Assembly (NCBI GenBank): GCA_933228895.1
Contig: OW121852.1
Location: forward strand, 104,677,544-104,741,543
Source of the DNA: Platycnemis pennipes
Taxonomy: Eukaryota > Arthropoda > Insecta > Odonata > Platycnemididae
Length of the DNA: 64,000 bases
Reading direction: 5' to 3'
The position numbers were made by a program, and so were the translations under genes. Shown here in pieces: positions 11,364-23,100 of this stretch; position 1 is the first letter of the stretch; the number at the start of each line of letters is the position of its first letter. The notes under the pieces were generated by a model. It made no database searches, was not told the DNA's origin, and worked only from the letters and a program-made list of their open reading frames with translations.

Positions 11364-12316
11364 AAACTTTGTTAGCTCAGTCTCTAGGTCACTTACACTT
11401 TATATTGTCGTTGGACATTGGAAGTTCTATTCCTTCTATTCTATTTTGTACCACGAACTTTTTTCTGGAATGCATTCCAGTTTGAAAGTGACTGAATTAA
11501 ATTGCATTTTTACCTGAATGAAGAGGGGGAATGTTTTAAATTTGTATTCTTTAGCATTTACAATCCTTACGGTTCATGAGAATTTTTTGAATTGAACTTG
11601 GATGTTGCAGTGTGTGCAATCAGGCAGTATAAACATGGAATTTTGTTAATTGTGGACAAGATTTGTAAGTCTTTGAGAAGATAATCCATTGCCAGTGGAA
11701 GAAAACGTGAACATTGCTCAGTTGTGTAAAGTGCATTAAAGTTAGGGATACGTGATTAAAGTTAATCACTGCAAAAAAAAAACTTTTGATCTCAAACAAA
11801 AAACTGCCACATTTGTTTTTTACATGTCTTTATGAAGTTTTGTAAAGATTTTTGTTATTTTAAAATGATGAATTAAATGAATGAAGTTCCTAGTTTTGAG
11901 TTAGGTATTTTATATATTCCATCTCTTCTACTTTTAATAGCTTTTCAATTGTTGGCTGGTGAGCAAGTCTTGAAATTCACCTTCCTCCATGATAATCAAT
12001 TTCTGCCCAGTCACCTTTCCCATGGATCACTTGTGGAGTGTCATGTAGATTCAGGTGAACTATGAAAGCTGGTAAAGTATTAAATATTCTTGAACAAACT
12101 GAACAGAAAATTAAGCAATGAGTTGGAAGCAGTAGATAAAGGGAAGAGTTGTATGAATCATTCAGCAAGAAACAATACTTAATTTTATCACATGAATATA
12201 TTAATATTTGTGTTGTAATGTGTTATTAAATTCACATAGTTTTTAGTTTCTTAGTGCTGGTTGCAAGTGATAATATAATGCCAAATATCTGTACCACAGA
12301 CATCAAAACTAAGAAG
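11364..12316. other. XPO6 / HSPBAP1 convergent 3' interval
   Basis: This interval holds the XPO6 3' UTR and the spacer to the end of HSPBAP1. No AATAAA is obvious on the + strand. ATTAAA variants occur near 11735 and 11756, just before a short A-run at 11773-11783, and could be the poly(A) signal, but this is weak. No other gene is seen. Confidence 0.45.
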
Positions 12317-12322
12317 TTTATT
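12317..12322 (-). terminator. Poly(A) signal of HSPBAP1
   Basis: AATAAA on the - strand lies 29 bases after the HSPBAP1 stop codon, implying a very short 3' UTR. It is consensus and well placed, but the cleavage site is not determined. Confidence 0.6.
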
Positions 12323-12351
12323 CTTTTGTACTTTTGTAAGCTTTTTCAGGA

Positions 12352-12777
12352 TCACTGATTCCGGGATGCCCTAAGCATCTTTTTTGATACCAGGGAAATC
12401 ACATCAGGGTGACAAAAGGCATTGAGTATTCTCTTTAGAATTTCACTGTGTTCATTCTGAGGACTGTCATTCGTAGGACTCAGAGCATCTTCCTGATGCC
12501 ATGAAAACCATCCTTCACTTCCAACCAAAGGCACTTCTTTTATACTTGGCTTTCCCTCTTCCATGTTTTGCATGCATTCAGCTTTACCGGTGGATTTTAT
12601 TCTCTTCGTGAGAAGGCTGGCATTTGAATGCAAAAATGTTTCATCAGGGGAAGTCGCTACATTGCTGGTGTTTTGAGATTGAGGCACTTTAGCATGTTGA
12701 GACTGGGACAAACATGCTACAACAGTCTGCTTCACAATGCTCAAATTTTCAGCCAGAGATGTGTCCGGGAGATCATC
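12352..12777 (-). CDS. HSPBAP1: HSPBAP1 exon 5 (stop codon)
   Basis: This exon has 141 codons plus TGA, after acceptor CTTTTTAG. It starts DDLPDTSLAENLSIVKQTVV and ends in a short conserved helix SLVSKKMLRASRNQ. The middle is Ser/Gln/Glu-rich and low in similarity, as in the family. Confidence 0.9.
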   Translation of the reverse strand, partial: DDLPDTSLAENLSIVKQTVVACLSQSQHAKVPQSQNTSNVATSPDETFLHSNASLLTKRIKSTGKAECMQNMEEGKPSIKEVPLVGSEGWFSWHQEDALSPTNDSPQNEHSEILKRILNAFCHPDVISLVSKKMLRASRNQ

Positions 12778-15700
12778 CTAAAAAGAAGTACAGAAAAGAA
12801 CAGTGAACATGCATTCATGGAAAAGCATTAGAATAAGCAAACTTATTCCTGAATGACTAGGGTTAATAATGGCATATCAGTAGTATACATGCTACGCAAA
12901 TATTGCAGGTCATTAATTTCTAGAGAGAACATCACATAGAAACTTAGTGTATACTTTATGATTCAAAAAGGTCTAACCATAAATTAAAACACATGACCTG
13001 CAATCCCACTGGTTTGCTATCATTATGTGGCATCATTAAAATAAAATTGCACCTTGATCAAGAGAATGAGTTACTTATTATTTAGTTTAGCTATTTCAAT
13101 TATATACAGAAGAAGCCCGTTGTAGTGAGTACCTGTGGCATATAGTGAGAATCTTGCAGTAGCAAGTGATTGGCAATGTACCATCAAAAGGTCCATGATT
13201 AACATGTAAAACAAAACGGATATAGCGAGGCCAAGAAGCTCCTGCCACGGCATACGCTCGGTATTACGAGTGAACTTTCTTGAGGGTGATGCACTGCTAA
13301 GTATGAATTAACACATGGTATTTATCTTTAGTAGCATTTGTCAACTACAACTTAGAATACAATATTTGTTCCATCTCTACATTATTTAAAGTCCAATCAA
13401 GTCCACGCACTGACGATTTACAGCCGGCCCTGGCATACCTTGTGTGTGCGCTCGCATTTTTTAGTTGTTCTTTTGTTAATCCAAGTTCCAACGGAGGTAT
13501 AGAAGTGGAATGGGCGGAAGATGGACAAGCGGAAAAGCATCTAGTCAGTCACACAACAGTGGAGAGTGGTGGTGTGGGTAAGGGGTGGAGTTCAGCCTGC
13601 TTGTCTTTGTCTGCCAGTGCAGGAGTAGTTGACGGATGAGGAGTTGATTAACTCTGTGAGAAACGAAGGTGACGACAAAATTAGTTCTCTTTCGGAAGAA
13701 GAAACACTGCCTATATGCCGACTAGAGCTAAAGCACACCAGGTTCTTAGAAAAATCAGCGCCGTTTACCGGGCCAGTGATGCTTCCGCCGACGACTTTGG
13801 CAAATTTAGTGAAGTGGAAGGGTCTGCACTTTCGGCAACTGCCAGTAGACTGAAGCAGATGATGCTTGAATGATTTTTCAGCCGGGTATAGAATCATGCT
13901 CTTTATGTGAAGCATGCGTATGTGTGATACTAAAGGTCCAATGCTTGTTTTGTTATGCTTTTTATAATTGCGACGAAATCGCCAAAGATTTCTGTTGCCA
14001 AAGAATTATTTATATCCTTAAAATTTAATGATTCATCCTGGTTTCAATTATTTTTCTTGTTAGCAGAAGTAATGGGAATACCTACTTATGTTTTCTGGTA
14101 CATTTGCTAATTTGTGCATATTTTTCAATGTTTTCATAAATATTGCCAAGGCCGATGTTATGCGAATAATTCAAATTATCCTATTCAACAATTATGCGAA
14201 TAATTCAAATTATCCTGTTCAAGTTTTTATTTCATGATTTCTGACTTTACGGATACATACAATTTTGAGTGAATGCATCGATAATTCTCGGCAATGGCAT
14301 TTCACGGTAGTTACCTCAGTTCGCTCTAGGTCCTCCAGATGGCAGCACCAGTATGACACACGATGTGCATCACAACCAACCGACGGAGGCATTTGCTTGT
14401 GTAAATAAATACTCACTGCAACTAATTTTCGAGAGATAACTGAATGTGAATTTTAGGAAAGGCTTGGATGAGGTAATTATGCAAGAAATATTTTCGACCG
14501 CCAAAAAATGCTGTATTTCTGCGAATCATTACAGCAACTTTCCTAACCATGGACATACTGGTTAACACTCAAATACTTCAGCAAAGCATAAATTATTGAT
14601 TTGCAAGATTTAATTCCAAAAATAAACGATAAATATGGGGTTGTGCACGAAAACGGCCCTTCTACCAGTTTCTAATAGCATGGTAACGAAAGAAAAACAA
14701 GGTAACAACAACTGTGGGAATTGAGAGGCTTAATACATCACCTTCGGATACAATGAGTGCTCGCTATAGCGAGTGATTTCCTAGCCATTGAGAGCACTAG
14801 TCATACCGAATTTCCACTGTAGTAATTTCAATATAGCCAGATACAATGGGAAGAGTTATTGGAGTTCGCAGTTTCTCGCAATTCTGGATGATGTCCATAT
14901 GACTATGTAACCAAGTTATTTTACATGTTCCCAGGGTATGAATTGAGACCTAGAGAAATCAATATGCCAAGGATATCAATGAAATAAAGAGGAATAAGTA
15001 GACCAGGTCCACTCTGTTTTCTCAAACCACGGTTGAAAATGAATTAGGGAACCATTGATTTAATGTTCTGATTTATTCTGTACACCCCTGGAAATTTTAC
15101 TGAATTCTCTTCTTCATGGAAGTTCCACCCTAATTTGGGAGGCATGCCCTTCCTTGATATATTCAATCATCTTTTTAACTGTTACCTTTAGTTTAACCCA
15201 ATTAATCTAAATTTGTTCTTGGGAATAAAACCTGTATTTAAAAAAATATTAACCCTACAGTGGTGAATTTTAGGGACACCTGTGGTGACATTGGTCTCGT
15301 GGACTTATATAGACTCTGGGGTTTTTTGGAAGGTTAAATGAGTATTTACTTGTTTTATTGTTAAATAATGAAATTCAATGGATTCAGATATTAGTTCATA
15401 TATTGGTAGAGCAGCGTTAAATAGGAAGCTAGTGAAAAGCATGAACTAGAACATTACATATTTCGCGTGCGTCACCAATAAGATTATACCTTCGGTTTGT
15501 GATAAAGGGTGTCACCACTCTAGGGTTAATTAAAGACTTCCTTTTCACATGTGATAGGCTTATGGAGATACTACTTTATTTACGGAGCACTCAAATCCCT
15601 GAAAATTACAGAGAAATTTTTTATAGGAAAATGACTATAACAGAGAACAATATTCACCTCATTTGGATTGAGAAAGGACTTATGCCACTCTGATGGAAGA

Positions 15701-18700
15701 TTTTCTAATGTTGATGCAAAAAGGAAACGGACCAGTGATTCTTCCAGGCGAGCATTATTGTCTTGTTCCTGAAATTTAATTGTGTACACTCATTATTATT
15801 CTGACATACATGCTTAATTGTTTCAAAATGTTTTGAGAGCCCATAAAACTCTTGCAATTAGAGTGATATACCATAGACCATGCGATACCGTCCAAACTTG
15901 AGGTTACAATGATTTGGGAATGGGACATCTCGGAATGACTGACTTGGCATGAGACATTTTGGCTCAGGCCCTCTTTGGCACAAACTATTTTGGTGTTGTG
16001 TGGGCCAGGCTGTTTGAATTGACGATATATCTTTGCGGTAATGTCATGCAGTTCTCCATCTCAGTGTAATCTAATATACATATTTCTTTCTTAATTAGTA
16101 TAATGTATATTCATGTTAATGTAATTTTACTATGTGTGATTGGGTATGGTAAATTTATATGGTACCTAGTTGTAGAAATATAAAGCGGATAGATTTTCTG
16201 AAGATGTAACAAATAAAACAAAAGCACAAGAGTACTATGGTGGGTTAGACCATTAGGAAAAAAGAGAAAAATTAGAGAATGATAATACGATGGAGAGGTT
16301 CTTCTAAAATTCATTTCCTTCATGCCCAATCAGCAACATCATTGCATTAAACATTGCACCACATCGTCCATTCAAACAGCCAGTCTTACACTGCACTAAA
16401 ACATCTAGCACCAGCATGGCTATTGCCGAATAGGGCATGTCAAAATGTCTTGTGCCAAGGCCAAAATGACTTAGACCCACAACGATTGATCATCTCTTGA
16501 AGGTGGTGAGACACTGAACCGGAATTTGACAGTATATTCATGAGTGTTGCTTGGTTCTATAATTTTTTTAAAGTTTGTGCAGTAACATTATTGTCGCTTG
16601 GAACATTATTTAATGTCAAAACATAATTTGTTCACAAAGAGCCACGATATTCTTCCTTAGGATTTTAAAGTGTTGTACAGCATCATATCATGCATTACTG
16701 AATTAACTGTGCTACTCACTGGAAAGTTTTAAAATTGTAGTACATGCTAAGGTTTGTAGTATTAAGCTGTTATATGACACTATACCCACCAATTAGTCAA
16801 CTCTGTACCAGGTATCTGTCCCCTTCCCTAACTTTCTTTTCCGCTGTGTTGAACCTAAGCTCTTCAAGGCTATTCTACCATGGACATGAGCCTTGAGTGA
16901 GCCATAAGGCCCTGCTGTAAGAAAGATGGTCAAGTCCCACCTTTATGACAGGCAAAATATCAGCCACTGAGAGTGTCATTACTACCGCTGGTGCCAATTA
17001 CAGCCCACTGCCTTTGCATAAGCATATTTGAACTAATTAAGAAATAAATGAATGAATTAATCCAGGAAAAATTTAGCTACTAATGTGAATTAAAAAAAAA
17101 TAGGTATCCTAAAAAAAATGAGATATAATTGATATGCAATTCTATGTCACGCAGACATTATTTTGATATATATATATATGTATTCAATATCATGTCATTT
17201 TTTTATGGTATTATTTAAGACATTGGAGATCGATTGCCGTAAGAAAATCCTAAGGCGAAGTATTACGACTTATGTCCATTGCAGAATGAACTTTAGTCCC
17301 TCACTTCAGCCTCTTCTTATCGCAATTTTGTTTCTTCTTTGTTTAATGGGGTACATATTAGAAGTCACATCTTTGAAAAATGTACTTCCCTTTGAGAATG
17401 ATGCTGAAATCATTAATACCATCTGTCATAAAAAGTTGGGAACACAACAAAGTTTATTTCCTCCATGGTGTCGGCCATTACATAGTGGAAACGATTCATT
17501 ATAAAGCAGCAGAAAATGTAGGAAAATCAATTTTATGCAATTTATAAAGTTTTTTGCATTTCATAATGTCCTCCAATCCACAGTGCCCTTGTATTCCATT
17601 CAAGAGTAAGTAAAGCTTGATGATTGCTTTAGACAACTCATAACTAAAGGTACAAGAGGAAGGCTTCTTGTCACCATAAAATTAATTAGCTGGGAAATAT
17701 TTCATCATGGTCGTAATAGTTAAATTATTGGTAATTTTTTATGTGTAAAAGCATGAAAATTCCATGGCATACCTCATAATGTGAATTTGTAAATATTCTA
17801 CCTAAAGGCGGATAAGTATATTTAAAACTTAAACTATGGAAATTACCAGGAAATTATCATAAAGTATAAAATAAAGTTGTTTAACATGGTCAATGGACTA
17901 TTAGAGCTTAAAATTATCTAATTATCACTTGTCCCATAAAAATAAGCCAGCTCTTACAGATGGGACCCAGGTGTTGACACTGATAGAAATGCCTCCTTCA
18001 GTATCAACACGGTGCCACCACCTTCTTGGCACCAGCAACACCTCCCCAGGGGATAGCACTATACCACGTGCACCTCCCTTTCCACCTCCAACACAGCCTT
18101 TCACGTAAATACTGGATTCTTCATATGGTATACGTGTTGCACGATCCAATAGTTGAGGGGAATCAGGAGGAAACAAAAGCCATCGCTTTCTGCAAATGGA
18201 ATGATTACAGAGGTTTTATTCAATTAAAACTTTAGGTAGAATGATAAATTCAAATTTTAGAATTTATCTGCCTGGCTCTTGATTGTCCATGCACTGTTAC
18301 ATCTCGCCCTATACAAATTGGTAGAATGAGATGCTAGTTAAATTTTGGATTTTGGTTAACATAATGAGGTTCATGAGCATAGCAAAGTGTATGAGGGATG
18401 GAAGGCTGCCCTAAATGATTAAATTATACATTGACTAACCTTCCATGTAATTGGGCCACAAGATTGAACCCATATGTATCTGCATGGCAGGGTGTGTGTG
18501 CACCATGACACCCTATCCAGAGGGTTGACTCTATGCCACTGCGGCCATGAAAGCCCAAATGGCCCCAATCAATTTCCTATGAATTGAAAAACAATGAAAA
18601 AATGTTCGCAAGTTCGTTTGATATTATTTCCTGAACCGAGTAGGGTGGGATACAAATTAAAAACACTCCTTCGGGAAGAAGTGCTTATATTAAAGCACAC

Positions 18701-19152
18701 ATTGCTAAATACGTATCATTAAAAGTAAAGCTTGGCTGAAAATTTCTCAAATTTTATGAATCTTATCAAAACAAAAATTCTTCTGGTTGACTATGCTAAA
18801 TAAAGACCTTCAGGAAGACTGGATCGTCGCCGAACCATTCATGCATGTATTTGTAATCAAAATACATCCACTTGTTCTTAATCTGTCCTTCCGTCCCTGC
18901 TTCCCACGTCATAAAGTCTCTGAGTGTCATGCACTCCGTGGAGCAATTTCTTTCCCATTGAGGTTCTCCGTTAACTTTGGCATCGTTATTTGAACCCACA
19001 CGGAAAGGCAATTCTTTATCTCCAAACTTACTGGCCCAGTCCTCTAAATTCCAATTAAGAATACTCCATTTCGCTATGAATCCTTTTAAAACAACTGGAT
19101 GGCTTATTTTTTGGATAGCCAGACTTTGCAAAGATGGAAAAGAAGTTGGCAT
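12352..19152 (-). CDS. HSPBAP1: HSPBAP1-like JmjC-domain protein, complete, five exons, about 416 residues
   Basis: This is a homologue of HSPB1-associated protein 1, a cupin/JmjC protein of the FIH-like 2-oxoglutarate/Fe(II) oxygenase group whose substrate is not settled. Exons in reading order are 19152-18808, 18576-18440, 18189-17958, 15768-15658 and 12777-12352; they join in frame. The start is the first ATG after an in-frame TAA five codons upstream. Family blocks seen are WIGCHGAHTPCHADTYG (about 135-151), KRWLLFPPDSPQ (about 162-173), TRIPYEESSIY, LSPGEVLLVPRRWWHRVD (about 206-223) and NPNE at about 272-275. Predicted metal ligands H146, D148 and H220 are intact, so it should be able to bind iron. 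The C-terminal 140 residues are polar, ending SLVSKKMLRASRNQ, as in the vertebrate protein. A Gly-rich stretch (about 192-203) replaces a longer loop. It is head-to-head with PSMD3. Confidence 0.92.
13629..13853 (+). pseudogene. Possible Tigger transposase C-terminal remnant
   Basis: The frame reads TDEELINSVRNEGDDKISSL followed by an acidic run, which resembles the TDEEI-type acidic tail of pogo/Tigger transposases. No DDE catalytic region is present. Family assignment is tentative. Confidence 0.35.
14158..14225. repeat. Two-copy 34-bp tandem repeat
   Basis: The unit starting TTATGCGAATAATTCAAATT occurs twice in succession with one or two differences. Confidence 0.75.
15658..15768 (-). CDS. 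HSPBAP1: HSPBAP1 exon 4
   Basis: This exon has 37 codons, phase 0, with acceptor ATTTCAG and donor GTGAAT. It encodes EQDNNARLEESLVRFLFAST through SEWHKSFLNPNE, aligning with the helical segment after the JmjC core in vertebrate HSPBAP1. Confidence 0.92.
15769..17957. other. HSPBAP1 intron 3
   Basis: Non-coding. A short (TA)n tract is at about 17166-17179. TTGGCATGAGACATTTTGGC near 15945 recurs inverted near 16435-16465, suggesting another decayed inverted-repeat element. No gene recognised. Confidence 0.45.
17958..18189 (-). CDS. HSPBAP1: HSPBAP1 exon 3 (distal His of JmjC fold)
   Basis: The 232-nt exon has acceptor TTTGCAG and donor GTAAGA. It encodes KRWLLFPPDSPQ, TRIPYEESS, a Gly-rich insert, LSPGEVLLVPRRWWHRVD and NTWVPS. 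The second His of WWH-R is the expected distal iron ligand. Confidence 0.93.
18440..18576 (-). CDS. HSPBAP1: HSPBAP1 exon 2 (HxD metal motif)
   Basis: This 137-nt exon is too short for ORF calling and was found by translating between TTCATAG and AAG/GTTAGT. It encodes EIDWGHLGFHGRSGIES, then TLWIGCHGAHTPCHADTYG, including the iron-binding His-Ala-Asp. It ends in phase 2, and the next exon supplies the base completing Arg161. Confidence 0.92.
18808..19152 (-). CDS. HSPBAP1: HSPBAP1 exon 1 (start codon)
   Basis: The exon encodes 115 residues from MPTSFPSLQSLAIQKISHPV through WNLEDWASKFGD and a Trp/Tyr-rich YFDYKYMHEWFGDDPVF segment, all family-like. The chosen donor (GTCTTT) is off-consensus; the exact 3' edge may differ by a few codons. 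Confidence 0.85.
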
Positions 19153-20019
19153 CGCAACATTTAATTATGATTAGCATTGAACTGTAGAGAAATCCTATAT
19201 GATCCTGCCTGTTCACGCAAAACTACCACACATTACGAACGTTACAAGTTTTACTAATTATCATATCTTGAAAATTCAAAAAATTAATTGGTGATAATTT
19301 GATTTTACAAGATAAATAATCCAAATTGTTCAGACGACTTGATTCATAAACGACACTCATCCCCTTAAAATAAACAGTTGAGTACGGAAAGCGCAAGGTT
19401 GTGTTGTGGAAATCACTGAGTGACTCGGCGGAAGGAAAGTCTTGAAGAATAAAATCTTTGTAAAGAGTGAGTACTGTAAATATTGGACTTTTCTATTTAT
19501 CCATGTCTACTAAATTTGCTAATAGCTAATTTGTAAACTTAAAATTTTATTTATATTGCATCTACATGTTTGACGCCTAATTTATGTACGGTTTGCTCCA
19601 CTTGTAACCATAATTGTAACATTTAATGAGATATTTCAGGTGTGGTGTGCTAGTTCTTTTGAAAATTTCTATCTTTAATCTTCAAATTATCTTATATACT
19701 CAATTCAGAGTGAATTATATACTGTTGAAATTCTGTTGTGACTATCACAATGTGCATACGATTCATCACCTGTGTTTTCCGTTGGCTGGTTATTAATTTG
19801 CTGCTTATTGTTATGATAATTTTGATTAGTTACTTGAATAACTGTAGGAAATATTCTCTATGGTTATGTGAAATTAAATGAGAGAGAAGTATTTTGTCTC
19901 TTGAGATTTGCACAATTGGCATTATCTGTGATGTTGTTACCACTCTAATTAATATTTTCCCAGTGAAATAACTGGTATCCCTTTAACGAGCATATTTTTA
20001 TTTACATTTCAATCCAGAA
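19153..20019. promoter_or_regulatory. Bidirectional promoter interval HSPBAP1 / PSMD3
   Basis: Only 867 bp separate the two divergent start codons. At 19420-19429 GTGACTCGGC fits the antioxidant-response/CncC-Maf consensus RTGACnnnGC. It overlaps an ETS-like CGGAAG at about 19428-19433. A good donor (GTGAGT, 19467) and an acceptor two bases before the PSMD3 ATG (AATCCAG, ending 20017) suggest a non-coding first exon ending at 19466 and a 551-bp 5' UTR intron. Induction of proteasome subunit genes through Nrf1/Nrf2-CncC sites is established in animals; use of this site is inferred. Confidence 0.6.
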
Positions 20020-20128
20020 ATGGTTGCGGTTACGGAGATTGTACAAGATGTGGAGATGAAAAGTGCTGACAGCCCAATGGCTGATGATTCAGGGGACAAG
20101 AAAGAAACGGACGTTGTCACTCTTGAAG
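20020..20128 (+). CDS. PSMD3: PSMD3 exon 1 (start codon)
   Basis: The ATG lies two bases after a likely UTR-intron acceptor. The exon encodes [20 protein letters not shown] and then an acidic stretch to VTLE. It ends in phase 1 with donor GTCTGT. It was too short for ORF calling, but the QDVEMK and VTLED residues are family-typical. Confidence 0.88.
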
Positions 20129-23100
20129 GTCTGTGCCTCAGATATATTCCATGGTTACACTCTTCGTGAATATATTTATCCCGAATCGTAGCTTGAATTT
20201 AATTTCCCTCTGCGTTGAAGTTGGGTGTCCTCAAAAGGTGCTTAAATACAATGAAAATAATTATGTTCAGTGATACATGTGTAGCGTAATTAAGCTGATA
20301 ATATAATATTTTGTACCAGAAATCTACAATATCACCATGTTATAGTTTAATATTCTGCTCCTAATATATGCTACATTATTTTTCTGCAGACATTAGGGAA
20401 CATGCTCGACAAATGGAAAGGGCCGTGCAGAGCAAGGAACCGAGGTTTGCACTCCGTGTTCTTCGAGCATTGCCACATACACGTCGTCGTTTGACTCAAG
20501 CCACCCTGCGGCGTATCATTCATGCCTTTTATCCAACAGCAGCCGCCTCTGGAGGTGCTACACAGCGAGATGTTTTATTATCTTTCTTGGATGAAGTGAG
20601 TCTTCTTAAAAACCCTGTTAAAACCCTTATTACAGCTGTGTAAAAGAAAGTTAACTTTCACGTCTGTCTGTAAGGTTAGATTCGTGCACAAGGCCATTAT
20701 TCTACCATTTTCCTGTATTCATCGGCTTTATTAAGAGAGGAAACAAATTCTGGCTTGATATGGTGGCTTTATTAAGGCTGGCAATTGGTTTTCAATGGAT
20801 TATTATTGGTTTAAAGTTGATTGGTTTTCTGGGGCATCGGAACTATTTTCACTGGGTGGGCCAACCTTGAAAAGGGCCTGCATTTTTTGCCCACTCTCTT
20901 CTAAGAAAAACACTAAATGGGCCCTGGGCAAATTCTTCCAATGCTGCTGTTGATTTCCATTCACATCCAGTTGTGCCCAGTCAGTCACTTTAAGGTTATG
21001 TTGCTTGTCGAGTTCCATGTTTTTCTGCACACTAACTTTTCAAGCATAGGGTAGATTATGATTTGAACTCGTTCCCTGATTGCTCAGTTTAAATTTTGTC
21101 ATATATCTCATGGTAAAGTCCCTTAACTAACCATATAACATTCATTTGTTTTAGTACATTAAAGAATTTATCTACTTCTTGAATTTATTTTCCACAGCTA
21201 ACGTATCAGGTCAATTCAGGGGTTAAAATCATTTCTTTATTTACTTTGATGCGAGGATGGTTTTGGTACTTGGGTGGTAATTTGGTTAAGCCCTCAAGAG
21301 TGGAGGACATTATTTTAATTCCATCCCAGCAGCCGGTGGAGTTTAAATGACTTTGCCTTTTCAGCATGCAGTCTTTCAATAATTTATAATTCTTTATGTA
21401 TAATATATTGAGTGTTGGTAATTTTTGTAAGTCTGAGTAAAATTATTCATTATCATATGAAAATTTTAAAAACTATTTTGGTGTACTATTTATTATACTT
21501 TTTCGTACCATAGGTACTCATGCTGAGATCACATAATGTTTGGTGTTGATTCCCTAACTGAACAAAATATGTTTGCTTTTACGAGATGGTCTTGAATATG
21601 TCCTGTATGTTATTAACATATCTACATTATTTGTCCATTCATTTATAAGATGGAATTTGCAATTGGGCGGGGACTTCTATTTTCCTGTTTCATTAGAATA
21701 TGATGTAGTTTCTCTTGCAGTGACTTTATGAGATTATCTTCTAATCATTTAATTCTGAAACCAATTTCAATAGAAAACCAATCATTTAATGCAGAAACCA
21801 ATGTTTCATGGTTTAAAACATATCTATCGGAGCATTTAAATGAATTTATGTTAGTGATTCCGCTTTGTATAATAAGGCTTGAAGGAGTGCATGCACATGG
21901 TACATGGAATTCACATACATGATACGTGTGGTTCATACTGGTTTATGTTTTCCCTTCATTGTCTATGCTTTGATCATGCAGTGTTCATTTGTATCATTTT
22001 CTCTGCCTTTTTCTGAACACTCACTATCATTGAAATCACTTGTAAGCAATACTTCTCTTATTTCCACTACATAAGGATATAATAACCGTCTTCTAATTGT
22101 TGAAACTGAGATAGAGATACGTATTTATAAATATAACTGCTGAAAGGAATACATGAGTCTAATGAAAGACACAACACATCATGAAAGATTTGAGGTGAAT
22201 GAAATGTGTTCTCTCAAAACCCCTTTGAGGGATGAGCAAAGACTTTGAGGGGTCCCAGGTTGTGTTAACTGTTTTAAGGCTCTTATGACTAGCCATTATT
22301 GTCTAATGGAGGATGCAGAGTGAAGCACATGGCACCTTAGCTTAGGACTATTGATACGAAGTGAGCATTCATAGGGCTCAAAATGAAGAAGCCCAAGGAA
22401 CTAATGTTTACCTTAGAGAGAAAGAACTAATGCAGAATAATTCACACTAAGGGAGAAGAAATCACATGTGAAAGAAGCTGACTCATCTTGATTACTCTGC
22501 TGTAGAACATGCAGCTGTTTTCAGGGTATTAAGAATTGGATTGGCTGAGGAATTTGAAAACAAATTTTCATTACTTACAGGTGTTAAAGAAAATTTAATC
22601 CCAACATTGAATAGTAAAAATTACCTAATAGAAAAGTATTAAAAATGAGGATTATTGTATGCTATGAATTAAAAAAGCTTACTTGTATGAAGCAAAGTTA
22701 ATGGATTTATTTAAAAGTGTTAATTATACTCTAGAAAAATTAATACATCCAGCAGTTCGGGAAGCTTTCTGGATACGCATGATGGTGACATATGGCAATT
22801 TAACTAAGCATACTAGATACGAAGGATGCATTGAGGAGTTCAAATTCATTGTTCTGCTATATTGATTTTGGTTTCTCAGTTGCTTATTTTTAATAACAAT
22901 CTTTCAATGTTTGCGTGATAAGTTTTAGTTGATGAAAAAGTATTTCATTCTGTATTGTGAGTTACTTTCTCATCATCCACATTTGTGCATATGTGTGTGT
23001 ATGGTAAGAGAATCAAATCAAAATTGATGGCAGTGAAGAGCCAGGCATGCTGCTAAATCCATAATACATATTTCACTACTGTGAGATGCTGGATCACATG

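Larger units (their letters stand above)
13107..14819. mobile_element. Tigger/pogo-type element, family D copy 1, degraded
   Basis: The left end CAGAAGAAGCCCGTTG and right end (complement CAGTGGAAATTCGG) are flanked by TA. Terminal motifs of TATAGCGAG type match the shorter copy at 44542-45175. It lies in the last HSPBAP1 intron. A possible transposase C-terminal remnant is at 13629-13853, and a 34-bp unit is duplicated in tandem at 14158-14225. Confidence 0.7.

Noticed and set aside
12628..12831. + strand frame opposite HSPBAP1 exon 5
   Set aside because: Shadow of a real exon supported by splice sites, stop position and a poly(A) signal on the other strand.
15945..16465. Inverted TTGGCA...GACATTTTG blocks as a defined transposon
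   Set aside because: The match is short and ends, TSD and coding content could not be found, so it is mentioned only in the intron entry.
17166..17179. (TA)n tract as a possible functional element
   Set aside because: Short simple repeat of a type expected by chance in AT-rich introns.
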